Origin: Escallonia rubra
Taxonomy: Eukaryota > Streptophyta > Magnoliopsida > Escalloniales > Escalloniaceae
DNA length: 64,000 nt
Direction: 5' to 3'
Assembly (NCBI GenBank): GCA_033065855.1
Contig: JAVXUO010002858.1
Location: 496,001-560,000 of the forward strand
Below the pieces are notes generated by a model. That model did no database searches. It was given only the letters and a program-made list of their open reading frames with translations, and was not told the DNA's origin. Every line of letters begins with the position of its first letter. Positions within the stretch are counted from its first letter, which is position 1. Shown one piece after another: positions 1 to 12,144 of this stretch. The position numbers were made by a program, and so were the translations under genes.

Positions 1-526
1 TAATTAGAGTAACTCCCCATTAAGGAAAGGTAGCCGACCCTTTAATACATTCTTATAAAATGGAAGAGGGAAGGAGGAAGAAAGAAGTTTTGACTATCTA
101 ATGTTCTCATATGCTCTTTTAAGATTTCTTACTGACTTAAGCATCGGAGACTCTCCGCTGGAACCCGCTCCGGGGGTCCGGCGCGTCACCGTTAGCTCGT
201 GTTGTGCTCCGCAGGTCTGCTCGTGTGCTCATTTTGTCCCAACCGACTCTCGTTTGGTCCCGGTCAATTTTTGACCACAACATTACCAACCTAAAATAAA
301 ATAGAAAAAGCAAGAACAATAATGACTTTACATATTATGACTAGAATGAGGAGCTTATAACGCATCCCATGTTTGTCAAAGTCACGTCAATTAAAGGTGG
401 AGATTGTTTTTAGGGAAAGTTGTATATTGAACACAGTTAGTTTTCTCTTGCACTATTGACACATCCTTCATATAGAGCGTCATGTACTCAGTAGTAGTTT
501 CTTTGAAGCTTAATAATTTGAAATTA
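1..526. other. Unassigned AT-rich intergenic DNA
   Basis: I see no gene, tRNA or element terminus here. Reading frames are short and lack recognisable motifs. The stretch ends at the target-site duplication of the Mutator-like element that follows. Confidence 0.5.
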
Positions 527-535
527 TTAGTTAAT

Positions 536-2692
536 GGAAAAAAAATTGCTGCACACCAAGAAGCAGGCTCATCCTACTACCCCTCCACGTGGCACCGTCA
601 TATTGGTCCAACAAACCGCCATCATGCTCCTTGCACGTGATCTTGCTGGAGCGAATGAACAGATATCACCGTGAAATGCATCCCTGAAATTTGGGTCCCT
701 CTCTCTCTCTCTTTCTTTTCTCTCTCTCCCCGTTCCCATCTTTTTCCTCCCCATTCCAAAAACTGCTATCTTCCTTCCCATCTTCTTCATCCCACCGTCC
801 ACACTCCCACTCCATTTGTTATCTCTGGTTTCAGCAAATTCACATGGACATGGAGACATCTTGATCACGACTGATGGGAATTCACTCACACATGACCTTG
901 GTCTGCCATGTTGTTCCATCAAATTTGCCATGATGATCGCACAGCACATGGAAACCATGTTTCATCTTTTCTCCTCTTTTCAATCTGAATTTTGAAGTTT
1001 CCGGTTTTGGTTGTTTAAAGCCTCTCGTTTCAACTTGTGTGAGCAAACATTTTTAGCAAAATCTAAACATCATATTTCTGACCGCTCAAACATTGATCGA
1101 GAAGGGAAAGTCAGATTCTTTCCGACGTCTTTCCACTATGTTCAGGAGCTTTGATGATACTAATAGCAAAGGCGATAGGCTTACCGAGCCCCACCCTATT
1201 CACGATATAGTGTATCAGATGCATTTATTTTTTAGAAAAATCAAGCAACTGGAGACTTCATGATTCTTAGGGGGTGCGGTTATGTTCCAGCAGCTTTATA
1301 AAGCTTCTAGCCTTATTTGATGCTCTCACTTCCTTCATCTGTTTTCTTTTGGATATAATACAAACAGTTTGCTGCCAATATGCATTTCATGTGGACATTA
1401 TTATATCCGTTTGGATGATAAACCAAAACAACATCATATTGGTACTACCTGGCAAGATATCTTTCGGAACGGGGAGGAGAAGATGGGAACGAAGAGGGGG
1501 AGAGAGAGAGACCCAGTGTTATTAAAGGCGCAGGCGCACCTAAGGCGCAAAAGGTCCCTGGAGCCTAGGCGCAAGGCGCAAGGCGCAAGGCGCAAGGCGC
1601 AAGGCGCAGGTGCGCGCCTTTCTGAAGCGAGGCGTAATATTAAAATAAATAAATAATAATAATAATAATACACAAAAACAATAAATTATGTTTAAAAAAA
1701 AAACACATGACAATTAACAAATCAGATTAAATGCACATATATCAATTAAGGGCCAATTCAATTCAAATTAATTTCAATTTCAATCTCAAACTCAATTCAA
1801 TTCATATTATGCAATCTTATCTGCCTGGACAGTGTATGAATTCAAACTCAATTTCAATTTCAATTGGACAGTGTATGAAGAAAAAAGAAAAGGCAAGAAG
1901 AAAAAAGAAAATGCAATCTTTTCTTTTTTCTTCATACACCCCCCAGTCCGGACAGTGTGTGAAGAAAAAAGAAAAGGCAAGAAAATCACTGCTCACCCGA
2001 GACTCCGAGAGAGAGCAGCAATGGCGGTGCCGCGGTGGCTGAACTCCGAAGCAGCGCTAGCGGCTGGAGCAGCTGACGGCCGGCGAAGAGGGGAGATGCG
2101 GCGGCGACGACCGGCGAAGAGGGGAGATGCGACGGCGACGACCGGCGAAGAAGGGAGATGCGCGGCGACGACCGGAGATTCGGCGACGACCGGAGATTCG
2201 GCGAAGAGGGGAGGGAGATGCGACTGGAGAAGGCGTGAGATTGAGATTTGAGACTGAGAATGAGTGCGAGTCTGAGAAATTGTGAGCTGATTTGGGAGTT
2301 TTCATGAAGACAAATCGACGGCCCATGTGAAGCCACGATGTCCAATCTAACGGCTACAAGATCGGCGCCTGGATTTGCGCCTCCACCACCGCTGCGCGCC
2401 TCGCGCCCAGGCGCCTAGGCTCCCTAGGCGCGCGCCTTCTTGAACGCGCTGCGCCTAGGCCTAGGCGAGGCGCTGAGTGCGAGCCTGAGCGCGCCTAGCG
2501 CCTAGGCGCGCTTTTTATAACACTGGAGAGACCCAAATTTTAAGGATGCATTTCACGGTGATAGTCTGTTAATTCTCTCCAGCTAGATCACGTGCAAGGA
2601 GAATGATGGCGGTTTGCTGGACCAATATGACGGTGCCACGTGGAGGGGTAGCAGGATGAGCCCGCTTCTTGGTGTGCAGCAAAAAAAATTCC
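536..2692. mobile_element. Mutator-like element (MULE), non-autonomous, split by a hAT MITE
   Basis: The element is bounded by a perfect 9-bp duplication TTAGTTAAT (527-535 and 2693-2701), the size typical of Mutator-like transposons. The ends are GGAAAAAAAATTGCTGC on the left and its near reverse complement on the right, and a GG-A-rich start is common in plant MULE termini. The terminal inverted repeats are long: 536 to about 780 pairs with about 1447 to 2692 once the nested hAT element (1514-2525) is set aside. Without that insertion the element would be about 1.1 kb. The core (about 780-1445) has no reading frame I recognise, so it cannot encode a transposase. A captured host fragment in the core is possible but I cannot identify one. 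Confidence 0.88.
1514..2525. mobile_element. hAT-type MITE nested in the right arm of the MULE
   Basis: A perfect 8-bp duplication GAGAGACC lies at 1506-1513 and 2526-2533, the hallmark of hAT insertion. The terminal repeats are CAGTGTTATTAAA on the left and TTTATAACACTG on the right. Subterminal DNA is crowded with AGGCGC/GCGCCT motifs: tandem AAGGCGC near 1530-1610 and CCTAGGCGC near 2400-2510, as expected of hAT transposase-binding arrays. The middle has a purine-rich, GC-rich block of roughly 30-bp tandem units (about 2070-2220). The open frames across that block are repeat translations, not a recognisable transposase. It is about 1.0 kb and non-autonomous. Confidence 0.9.
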
Positions 2693-2701
2693 TTAGTTAA
2701 T

Positions 2702-4478
2702 GTAAGAAAATTCCTTTTTAAGTTTAGAAACAATAAACAATGCGGTTATAGAGCCCTGGCCATACAAGTTGTACAAAAGAATTAATAAATAAATAAAACT
2801 TCTTTTTGAAAGGTCCCAAGTGTCGCCACAAAAGGCATATGAGGTCAAAGATTTGGGATCATGAAAGAGCTCTCTATAATACCACCAAAAACCGTACAAG
2901 GATAGCAAATATCAAAAAAGAAATTTCCTGGTTGTGACGTTCTCAAAACCTATCATCTGACAGACAATGAATTGTGAATCGGTACGAATAGTAGTGTGCT
3001 TAAGCTATATGTCTCAATCTCAGATACTATTTAAATGAACTACCTTGGCTTGAGTAACACAGCGGTGTAAGGCCTTGATGGGTTTCACAAAGCAGTCGAT
3101 AATCGTTCTGTTAGAAAATATGAGGATTAAATGAATTCCATGAGTCAACAAAGTACTCTGCATAAGGATCCATGACTAGGCTTGTTGATCAAGATGGAAA
3201 TAGTGAAGAGTGAACAATGCATGTTGGACTGAAAAGATAACTACCTAAATGAGTACCCATAGTGGGTAAGTTCTCAAGTTGGTTGGATAGTGGCCGGTTG
3301 GATGACATGTGAGGATCACAAGTAACACTATGAAAAATGATTTTATCATAGTGGTGTTGTGAGACATGCACAGTTGAGAAAATATATGATCGAATGTATG
3401 GCGACCTAAGCCCCAGGGGTGACAACCCTCGGCTTTCAGTGCCAAAAGAGTCATCATCTAGTTTTCATGAAATAGGAAAAAACTAAATAAATCCTAGGCT
3501 GACTTTTGGACTCAGGATTAAGTTACGCAACATGAAGGTATTAAGCACCTCATCACACCCTAACAATCTCATATTGCCTAGTTAGTTTATTATCATGTTC
3601 TTAAAGAAAATACAAGAGCACAAGCAGCACATCGCAGTCTAAGATAACTTGACAAATAAGAGAAAGCACATGAAAACACATAAAATCGTTTTCGATTCTG
3701 ATAAAGGGGCCTACATTGCCTAAAAATCCTACAGACTATCGGAATCAGATCCAACGTAGTTTGACGAAGTACTGTGGTGGTGGTTCAATTTAGGGTTTGT
3801 ATAGGAATTTGATCTCAGAGAACTCGTTTGAGTTTCCATTCATAAATTTATATCTTTGGTCTCATTAAGTGATAAAAAAAGGTAGTCTTTGAGATATTGA
3901 AAATGAATGCGTTGGATAAAATAGGAGTTATATGACACCAAGCCGTGGACATAATCTTAAAACCGAGAATGGGGGTTGAACAAGTATAACCAATCAATCA
4001 TTATGACAAGATAATTATATCAATCATATTAAGCGTATAATATGTTCAACATAAATCACAGAGGTAAATCCTAAAACATATGACTCTAATATATGATTTT
4101 GCCAATTCAATCACAAAACATGTTTAATAAGCGAATTCAAAGATAAACCACAAAGCATGCAATCTACATGGTTAGATATCAGTTTTAGAGAGAGACCTTA
4201 ATTGCTTGACTTTGGTTAATGCTCTATAAGATTAGTCTTCAATTAGTAAGGAAAAGTTATTGCTTGGCACCTTGATCGTCCTCTATGGATGTGTGATTGA
4301 TTGGAGATGGTTTGGATGATTATGATTTAGGATAAAGGGTTGAGGTTTAGGGGTGAGAGGAACGTTTGATAGAGTATCAAGGTAGTTTATGATGAATTTC
4401 CCCTTTAGAATGAGGCCTGAGACCTTCATTTACAACCTTGGAGGCAAAGAAAACTGACTTGGGGTACAAAAGGAACCT
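2702..4478. other. Unassigned intergenic stretch between the MULE and the LINE
   Basis: About 1.8 kb of AT-rich DNA. Six-frame translations are short and show no domain. I find no paired terminal repeats or poly(A)-plus-duplication signature. It may contain old, unrecognisable repeat DNA. Confidence 0.45.
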
Positions 4479-4815
4479 AAAACTATAATTAAACCCAGCT
4501 TTTCGTAGAATACATTTTTCTCTCTAGCTTCTCTTTACAGTCCCCATCCTGCTTTTCCACTATTGTACCGGAATCTTCTTTCACCTGTGTAATCCTTGCC
4601 CTCCAATCCATCCTCAACATGAATCACAGAGATGTTTTCTTCAGCAAACCCAAATCCTCTTGACCCCAAAATCCCTCTGACCTCTCCACCAACCTTTGCC
4701 TGAAAGCCTTCAATTCGCAGCCTTCTACTTGCAAGTTTATCTCAGCCTTTTGTCTCCAATATTGAATACCCAATCATTCATTGTAAGTTGCCTTTACTCC
4801 ATCCTGCTGTTTGCG

Positions 4816-7797
4816 ATGTACCAACCGGAAGGCAACCTCAGAGAGGATAATCCTGTTAACCTAAGATCTTGTCTCATTCCTCTGAATGAAGACCTAGTCA
4901 GATTAGCTCGTGTTGGGAAGGAATCTCTGCTCCTAGGAAAATTTCAAGATTCTCGTTTCTTCTCCCAAAGGAAAATCCAATCTCGGGTTAACGATTGTTG
5001 GGATCTTGATGGTCCGGTTATAGTAACCAAAGTACCCAATATCTTCCTGTTCGAGTTTTCTTCTAACTCTGATGCACACATTGTACTCACGCACGGTCCT
5101 TGGAACTTCTTCGGAGCTCTTCTTCTGCTGAGACCATGGTTCCCTCATGTTATTTACAAAACGGTCCAGTTCCCTTCTGCAGACCTGTGGATGCAAGTTC
5201 ACAATGTACCCAATGATTGCTATCACTATTATCTTGCGGAAAAGATTGGTTGAGCCGCAGGAATATTGCTAGCAATAGATTGGTCCGACAGGCGCACCAC
5301 ATTTACAGATTATTTTCGGATCAAGATCCGTATTTATGTTGATGACCCCCTGCTTCCGGCCGTTTTCCTTCACCTTCTGGACGACATGGGAGTTCAACTC
5401 CTCAAGTGCACGTATGAAAGAGTGTTCACTGCGTGCTTTAGATGTGGAAGAATTGGTCACGAAAATACACAGTGTCAGTCTTCTATACCTGAAGTAATTG
5501 AATCGCTTGCTCGGAGAACTGCGCATCTTCCCGGACCAAATCTCTATCCCACCTTCTTCGCAGAAGGGTACCCGTTATTTGCACAATCAATGCGAGCTCT
5601 CCCGAACTCGGACTGGAATCGCACTTCGAGAATATCCATCTACAGGGACCATGTTGGTGTTCATCTCAACCAAACTTATGATGCCTACTCTCCTAACCCG
5701 ACTCCACCTTCCAGCGATGATGACACCTTCACAACGGCACCCAATTCACAACTGTCGGATATGGAAGCTAGCTCTGAAAATTCAAACGCCAACCATGATC
5801 CCGAACAACCTCATAATGCGTACCCAGGGGAAAATGCAGACATGGATGCGGATGATTTTGTTGAAGCCAATTCTCCGGAGCATTTTCAAGAAGAAAATGC
5901 TAACTTCAACCAAGAACTCCCCATCGCCGATATCAACGACGTAGGTAATCTCAATGAAGCCCAGCAAATCATTGCAATAGAAAATCAGGCCCTAAATATG
6001 GCTGACCTAATGGCGGATTTGGAACAGTTAAACGCTAACCTCAATGGCGGTAACTGGAATAACGGGAACTGGAATGAAGAAAACATTTGGGAAGATGACT
6101 ACGACATGGAAGAAGCCACTGAACCAGAGGAAATCAGCATAGGAGGCAGCCAAAACAGCAACGAACCACCACCGGAGGACACCGATGACGCTGAACCAAC
6201 GCTCCTTTCGTCGGAATCTTCCCCTGAAACTATTCCTCAAGAACCCGTTGCCCACGCGCCGAGCTCACCTGACCACCAATCTCTGACATCTATGATTACC
6301 GCAACTACTCCCCACAAAATATGGAGTTATCAGGCAGCCACGTCGTTACCGTTTCAGGAGGCCATAACATCTGACTTTCTCAAATCTTGGCCAAAATCTT
6401 CATCGCCATCCCTGGAGATCTTACCTGCCGTTGGAGCCGAATCCAGCTCAAGTGCAAACGATGAGATTTATTCTGTGGTGGGAAAGTATCCTGAGCCTTC
6501 ACTTGGATACTCAATCCAGAATAATAGGTCCAGTGAAATGGGCCTTTCCATTTCGCCAAGCCAGCAGCCCACTTTGCAGTGCAAGCTGGCCCATCTCATT
6601 TTAAGCCTCCCTGAAGATGGGCTCAAGTTACTAGCCTAGCAAGTGCTTTACGGATCCAGTCTCCTCTTCACTTACGGTCGAGAGCCCACTACGATTCCAG
6701 ATCATGAGAAGGCAGCCCAAGACTTCAGTCCCTTTCACCTTCTTTCAGCCCATGACTCCGTAAAAACTATAGTTACAAGCCCATCTGCTCACAACATGTA
6801 TCCTCTCCTTACAAATTGCTGGGAACAAAGGATTATCTCGGAATGCACTGCAAAGCCTGAAGCAGTTTCACAACCTCTCCTGCAAGTTGCCCTCTCTCAC
6901 GCCAAAGCTCCATCCACTTCTTCCATTATAGCACCTGACAATCATCTTCTGCTAAGGCTAAAATAGGATATTACTCTCACCATAACCCAGCATGCCCCCT
7001 CCTCGTGCAGCTTCCCGGACATTGAAACCGCTACCTCTCATGGTGTCGCCGCTAATCAAACGGTGGCACTTTATAGATCAGCTTTTCATATGAGGATTAA
7101 CGGGGGGTCTTCTTTTACCGTTCTAGAATTTGATCAAAGTTCGGAAGATGACTCTGATCCAGATGAAGATCACGTTTCCCATGCAGGTTATAAAATCTCT
7201 AAGCAAATATCAGGTAACAAAACACGAGACGTGGAGAATCATGCTAATCTTGAAGAGCCATTCGGCAAGAAACGGAAATTTAATGGCTTTGGTGTTGACT
7301 CCCCTTATCCAGGTTCTTTATCTGCTTTCCCCTTAGAATCTTATAATCATCTTGCCATGTTCTTTTTCCGTCTCCTGTTTATGCATGCTTTAAAGAAACA
7401 CAAGAGAAAATGGTGGCGTCTTGATTATGATGCTCCTCCTATTAGTTTTGCTAGAAAGAAATTGTGCCTCCATACATGCGTAGCTAATTCTAAGCCCCTT
7501 CTGGTTCGCCCTCCCGATTCTAATTATTTCCAACCTCCCTCAATCACATCATCTTTCGTCCCCTCTGTCACAAGACAAAAATTCCCTTCCAATGACCTTC
7601 TGCCGTCTCCCGCGGCCTTATCGGAAAATCGTGCACTTCTTGACAGCTTATGCTCAGAAGTCTTCTTTTTAAAAAAGAAGAAAAGATCGTTGATTGAGCG
7701 CGATAACCCTTTTTGTTTGTTCCTTGTCTCTGATCCCATTTCCTACTCTTCGAGGGTTTCAGGTGTTGCCCCTTCGCAACCCCTTCACCCTCAATGA
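4816..7797 (+). pseudogene. LINE ORF1 (DUF4283 and CCHC zinc knuckle), interrupted
   Basis: ORF1 proteins of plant LINEs bind the element RNA and form the ribonucleoprotein with ORF2. I favour the ATG at 4816 (MYQPEGNLREDN); an in-frame ATG at 4696 is also open but adds a hydrophobic stretch unlike the family. The N-terminal third has the DUF4283 pattern, ending in a GPWNFFGALLLLRPW-like core. A CCHC knuckle, CFRCGRIGHENTQC, lies at about 5440-5475. The rest is long, acidic and Asn/Ser/Pro-rich. Stops at 5251-5253, 6637-6639 and 6964-6966 break one continuous frame. The frame ends at TGA 7795-7797, which overlaps the ORF2 start. At about 990 codons it is long for this class. Confidence 0.85.
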
Positions 7798-10700
7798 GAA
7801 TCATTAGCTGGAACTGTCGCGGGCTTGGCCAAGCACGTACAGTTCTAGCAGCGATCAAAATGGCTCGGGAGCACAAACCTTCCTGTTTATTTCTTCAAGA
7901 AACAAAAAAAACCTGTCAGTTTCGTATCTTCAAAATTTGCCAATCTAGGGTTCTCTTCAGTTGCGGGTACGGATCCCGGTGGCGTACTTGGTACCAAAGG
8001 GGGCCTTTGGGTTGGATGGACGAATGACATATCGGGATCTATCCTATATTCCGATAAAAACCTTATACTGGTACAATTTCAGTCAGGTAACACTCTCCCG
8101 TGGGTTTCCGGATTCATTTATGGGAACCCCGATCTTGCCAAAAGACAACATAGTTGGGACTACATTCTTGGAATTCTCTCGGGTATTCAGCTTCCGATGA
8201 TACTTATAGGAGACTTTAATCAAGTTCTTTGTGTAGCCGACAAAACCGGGCCCAATTTCATGTCCATCCCCGGACATGCATATCTTCATAAATTTTTACA
8301 GCACCTCAATCTCATCGATATCAAGTGGCTAGGTCCAGCTTATACCTGGACTAACAATCAAGATGGTCACTCTTGCACTTATGAGAGGCTGGACAGATGT
8401 TGTGCAAATCCCAACTGGATCAGTTTCTTTACCAAAGTGTATGTTAAGAACCTTGGCATTCAATCATCCGATCATGCACCGCTTCTTCTTGACACTTCTC
8501 CAGTGAATATTTTCCTCCCGCGTCCTCTCCGCTTTGACGCATCTTGGCTCAATCATCCGCAAGGTTTTGCTGTGATTTTGGACTCCTGGTAAAATAATGT
8601 GGAAGGCTCGCCCCTTTTCAAAGTGATGTCTTGGGGAAAATGCATGCTCAGAGGTTTAAAAACGTGGAACCAAAGCAATTTTGGACGCCTTGATCTTCAG
8701 ATCAAGGATTCCATTCAGCGAATAGCACACTTCCAATCCTTAGTACCTAACCCAGATGCTCAAGTTCTAGAAAAGTCAGAAAGAGTAAAGTTAGATCGGC
8801 TTTTGGATTGCGAAGAAATATTTTGGGCTCAAAAATCCAGGATTTCCTGGTTGAAACTAGGAGATAGAAATACCAAATTTTTTCACGCCTCTACTATGAT
8901 CTGAAGAAACAGAAATCGAATCATAAATATCAGTGACGAGGATGGTTGCAACCACACTTCTCATGCTGACATCACAGATTGCTTTCTGAAACACTTTGCC
9001 CAGATTTACAGTTCACAAGGCTCCCAACGTAGAACGTCACCATCTTGCATCCACGAAATCTCCAAACAGCTTAACCCCTCCCAGTTCGATGTCTTATCTC
9101 GTCCCTTCACAGCGGCCGAAATCAAACTAGCCCTGTTTCAAATCAAGCCTCTAAAAGCTCCTGGACCGGATGGTATACCTGCAATTCTTTATCAAAAATG
9201 CTGGAGTTTTATGGCAAGACCTATCATAGCAGCATCATTGTCCTTCCTTAGATCGGGCCACATGCTTCGAGAGGCAAATAGCTCCTTCATTGTCTTGATT
9301 CCCAAATGCGCTGACCCTTCTAAACCAGAGGATTTCAGACCAATTTCTTTATGCAATACCATCTACAAAGTCATATCCAAAACTATAGCCAACCGAATAA
9401 AACCTCTTCTTCAATTCCTCATTTCTGACACTCAGAATGCCTATGTTGGTGGTAGACATATTACTGACAATGTTCTGCTTGCTCAAGAACTTACGAACAA
9501 AATCAGACTGAACAAGAAAGGAAAATCATTTCTGGGAGCTATTAAAATGGATATGAGCAAGGCCTATGACCGAGTAGACTGGAACTTCCTTGAAGAAGTG
9601 CTTGTGAAATTCAAATTTCCCAACCACCTTACCCGCCTCATTATGCAATGTGTGACCACCACCTCATACCAAGTACTTATCAACGGCTCCCCCTCTAGAA
9701 GATTCTATCCGTCTTGTGGCCTAAGGCAAGGAGATCCACTGTCTCCTTATTTGTTTGTCTTATGTGCGGAAGTCCTTTCGGCCTCTCTTTCCAACGCTCA
9801 AGTCGCAGGCCAGATCCCAGGTATCAAGGTGGGTCGGTCCAGCCCACCAATTAACCATCTCTTCTTTGCGGACGACATCCTCATTTTCACTAAGTTATCT
9901 GCCAACAATTGCTTGACCCTCAAATCAAAGCTGGAAAATTACTGCAAAGCTTCGGGACAACAAATTAACCTTCTCAAATCTTTTCTCACGGTCAGCCCTA
10001 ATACTGATGATCTGTTGGCTTCTCACTGGGCTCACGATTTAGGCCTTCATATCTCCAAATCTTTCGGACATTATCTGGGTTGTACCTTGGATATTATTTC
10101 TGAAAGACGCCTCTTCTTTCAAAACCTCGTGAGTAAAATCCAGTCAAGATGCGCAGGTTGGAAAAGTGTTTTTCTAAACAAAGCTGGAAGAGCAACCCTA
10201 ATTTCTTCAGTTCTTATGGCTCTGCTAAACTATCATCTCCAGGTCTGCTTATTTCCAAATCTCATCTGCAAATCCATCAGTTCGTTCCTGCGTAAATTCT
10301 GGTGGACAGGGACGAATCTTTCATCCTCTGTTTATTGGATAAACTGGAAAGCCATTTGTGCTCCAAAATCGGCAGGTGGTTTAGGTTTCAAGAACATAAG
10401 GTTATACAATCTTGCTCTCCTTGCCAAAACTAGCTGGAGAATTTTCAAGGAACCAGAAAGTCTTTTGGCAAATGTCCTCACCGGGAAATATTGTTACCGC
10501 TCTAACTTCAGAAATTGTCCAACCAAAGGAAATTTCTCCTGGGGTTGGAGGGGTGTTATCGCTGGACGCCAGGTCATTACATCTGGTCTCAGATGGCAGG
10601 TCGGTAATGGATCAAGAATCTCGATTTGGAATGATGCTTGGATTCCAAATTCGGATCCCTCCCTTTCTATTCCCCTAGCCAACAACTCTAACCATCCAGC

Positions 10701-11922
10701 CTCTATCGTCAAAGATCTCATTCATAACAATACATGGAACTCTCACTTGATCAATTCCCTGTTTCCCGACGACATCGCTAGGAGGATTCAAGCCATTCAT
10801 ATATCGCCTCATGATATTGATGATACTCTGGTATGGAGGTATACCAAACATGGGGACTACAATGCTACATCCGCTTATCACATGTTATACCTCCAAGACC
10901 TAGAACAACGTAACCACCAAGATCGTCAATCGTCTGCTCCATCTTTTAACCCAATAATATGGAAGCATGTATGGTCATTACCAATCCCATCAAAATTGAT
11001 TTTCTTCCTTTGGCAACTACTGTGGAACCGACTCCCGTTATACTTCAATCTCCACCGCTTAAAAATCTCACATTTTGACCTTTGCCCTATCTGTCAAAAC
11101 TGCTCAGAAACAACCGACCATCTCTTTTTCTCTTGCCCGCCAATAAGATCAATCTGATTCGGAGGTCCGGCTAATTTGCATAGTCAAACAGTGGGAAACT
11201 CCTTTAGCAATTGGCTAAAATCTTGGCTTCTTAACCCTGCCTGTTGTGGTACTTTACTATCAAAATCGATTCATATTATATCCACCTTATGGACAATCTG
11301 GAAGCATAGAAACAGTCTGGTCTTCAACCACATTTCGCTCCAACCGGTCGATGCCATACATAATATTGCATTCCTCACTGATAACATTTGCAAAGCTTTT
11401 GCTTACAAGAAAACCCCTTCTTTGCACACTCCAAAACCCTCGCATTTTGACATATCTCTTCCTATTGAGTTGGCGCCCAACATCCATCAGTGCAATTGTG
11501 AAACTGCGAGACCCCTCACAATGTTCATAGACGTCAGCTTCAACAAAGTCACATACAAATCGGGTTTGGGGCTCTACTGTATCACTGATAACGGTCTCCG
11601 TTGCGCGACAGTGGCAATTTCTTTCTCAGCTTCCGACGAATTGCATGCTATTTCCAAAGGCTTACTTACTGCTTCTTTGTGGGTAAAGCGGAATAATTTA
11701 TTACACATAAATGTTTTGACTAATTCAAATTTTTTGCTGGATCAGATCTCGGACTTGAAGGAAATCCCTGACACTACTACTCCTATTATGTATGACTTTT
11801 GCCATGTACTTCCGCACTTCCATCAGTTTAGAGTTGACAGAGCCACCACGTCTCAGCTTAAGGAATCCAGATCATTAGCTGCTTTTGCCTGCCATGCACG
11901 TATCATCGTTTACCAGGACTGA
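7794..11922 (+). pseudogene. LINE ORF2 (endonuclease, reverse transcriptase, zf-RVT, RNase H), interrupted
   Basis: This is the replication polyprotein of the LINE. It starts at ATG 7794 with the apurinic-type endonuclease motif ISWNCRGLG. GDFNQV (about 8209) and SDHAPLLL (about 8468) follow. Reverse transcriptase motifs are FRPISLCN (about 9340), MDMSKAYDRVDW (about 9550), GLRQGDPLSPYLF (about 9720) and FFADD (about 9865). A zf-RVT region is near 10960-11145. The C-terminal RNase H-like region (about 11520-11900) has an Asp in FIDVS, but Asn where a DS motif is usual (TNSNFL). Lesions seen are a frameshift in an A8 run (7904-7911) and stops at 8590-8592, 8902-8904 and 11155-11157. All domains are otherwise easy to read. 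Confidence 0.93.
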
Positions 11923-12130
11923 GTGCATGACTTTTGCCGCAACAAGATCTTTAACTCCTTGGTGTCGTGAGGGTGTTTTGGTTTTTGTGTAATTATTTTG
12001 CTCTGTTCGTCCTCTCTTGTATATTTGTTGACGGAAGCTCTGTGAGTCATGGCTTTCCCTCTTGTATTTCACCGTACGGTGATGAACTCTTTATTATCTA
12101 TGCTATTCTACTTCATCTCAAAAAAAAAAA
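11923..12130 (+). other. LINE 3' untranslated region and poly(A) tail
   Basis: About 200 bases separate the ORF2 stop from a run of A beginning near 12120. The run leads directly into the downstream copy of the target-site duplication. The position and A-run are what target-primed reverse transcription leaves at a LINE 3' end. Confidence 0.85.
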
Positions 12131-12144
12131 AAAACTATAATTAA

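Larger units (their letters stand above)
4493..12130 (+). mobile_element. Near full-length L1-type LINE (plant non-LTR retrotransposon)
   Basis: A 7.6-kb element with both LINE open reading frames in order, a 3' untranslated region and a poly(A) tail (about 12120-12130). It is flanked by a 14-bp duplication AAAACTATAATTAA (4479-4492 and 12131-12144). The A-rich start of the duplication fits the TTTT/A nicking preference of L1 endonucleases. The 5' leader runs from 4493 to about 4815. ORF1 has a DUF4283-like region and a CCHC knuckle. ORF2 has endonuclease, reverse transcriptase, zf-RVT and RNase H regions. ORF1 carries three in-frame stops and ORF2 one frameshift and three stops, so this copy is not autonomous. 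The perfect duplication and few lesions suggest a fairly recent insertion. Confidence 0.95.

Noticed and set aside
1369-2345. Several overlapping open frames on both strands
   Set aside because: They are translations of the GCGCC arrays and tandem units of the hAT MITE, with no domain and contradictory frames.
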